Shown here: positions 44,008 to 44,122 of the stretch, piece by piece
Layout of the letters: each line of letters starts with the position of its first letter
Position numbering within the stretch: the first letter of the stretch is position 1
Assembly (NCBI GenBank): GCA_002841995.1
Contig: PHBS01000010.1
Coordinates: 1-44,122 of the forward strand
Reading direction: 5' to 3'
Length of the DNA: 44,122 bases
Origin: Chloroflexi bacterium HGW-Chloroflexi-8
Lineage (GTDB): Bacteria > Chloroflexota > Anaerolineae > Anaerolineales > Anaerolineaceae
Notes under the pieces: model-generated
What the model saw: only the letters and a program-made list of their open reading frames with translations
Told to the model about the DNA's origin: nothing
Databases searched by the model: none
Position numbers and translations under genes: made by a program

Positions 44008-44122
44008 TCAAAAAAAGGGGTTGTATTTCTTTTCGTATCCAACGGTTGTTTCCGGACCATGACCACTCAATAATCGCGTTTGGTCTGGAAGTGTCTTAAT
44101 TTGAAGGTCAATACTTTGTAAA
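44008..44122 (-). CDS. Metallo-beta-lactamase-fold hydrolase, C-terminal end (partial)
   Basis: Only the last 37 residues lie in the window; the gene runs off the right edge. The tail reads LPDQTRLLSGHGPETTVGYEKK and ends NPFF, the standard C-terminal block of hydroxyacylglutathione-hydrolase-like (GloB-like) MBL proteins, where the GHG histidine is a metal ligand. Members hydrolyse thioesters or related substrates. It is on the same strand as the GT87-like gene and seven bases upstream of it. Confidence 0.85.
   Translation of the reverse strand, partial: LQSIDLQIKTLPDQTRLLSGHGPETTVGYEKKYNPFF

Noticed and set aside
1-44122. CRISPR array, prophage, insertion sequence or toxin-antitoxin module
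   Set aside because: No regularly spaced direct repeats of suitable length, and no Cas, integrase, transposase, phage structural or toxin-antitoxin pair was recognised on either strand.

Overview
This window reads like a chromosomal stretch from a low-GC member of the Chloroflexota, most probably class Anaerolineae. That placement is an inference from gene content: a membrane-anchored LuxR-type regulator with a Kelch propeller, DHH-CBS-tRNA nucleotidyltransferase fusion, CHAD protein, DUF3488-type transglutaminase, and an AT-rich genome with housekeeping genes in short mixed-strand operons. No 16S rRNA or other decisive marker is present. No CRISPR array, prophage, transposase or intact insertion sequence was seen.

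Layout. 1-1731: the end of a Bmp/PnrA-type ABC importer operon on the minus strand (ATPase partial at the edge, substrate-binding lipoprotein), then a 451-base divergent spacer with a perfect palindrome. 1732-3170: a one-component membrane regulator (LuxR HTH, transmembrane helix, six Kelch repeats), a bidirectional terminator and tRNA-Gly(UCC). 3247-9838 (minus): a small lipoprotein, lytic transglycosylase, EF-G-like GTPase, GNAT acetyltransferase, and a DHH/CBS/nucleotidyltransferase fusion. 9956-12006 (plus): ThiF/MoeB-rhodanese protein and a PIG-L deacetylase. 12067-15771 (minus): ClpB and a CHAD protein.

15870-21721 is a complete phosphate regulon: pstB-phoU on the minus strand, and pstS-pstC-pstA-second pstB on the plus strand. 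They diverge from a 401-base spacer that holds four PHO-box-like hexamers at exact 11-base period, placed just upstream of a -10 element. 21848-23750 is prfA-prmC with a good promoter. 23838-27956 holds malic enzyme, two small membrane proteins of unknown role, a PfkB-family kinase and an M20 peptidase. 27976-33712 holds a membrane transglutaminase, a PAP2 phosphatase, a YtxH-like protein and an anchored metalloprotease.

33762-44008 is a surface-polysaccharide locus, all on the minus strand. It encodes a priming glycosylphosphotransferase, WecG/TagA transferase, a protein with bacterial sialyltransferase motifs, GT2 transferase, Wzx flippase, O-antigen-ligase/Wzy with TPRs, and a GT87-like membrane mannosyltransferase. 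The middle genes (about 35.2-39.6 kb) are much more AT-rich than the priming transferase, and an 831-base non-coding stretch follows, which suggests cassette exchange. The right edge holds the C-terminus of a metallo-beta-lactamase-fold hydrolase.

The most interesting points are the phosphate regulon with its PHO-box arrays, duplicate pstB and CHAD neighbour; the Kelch/LuxR transmembrane receptor; and the mosaic polysaccharide locus.
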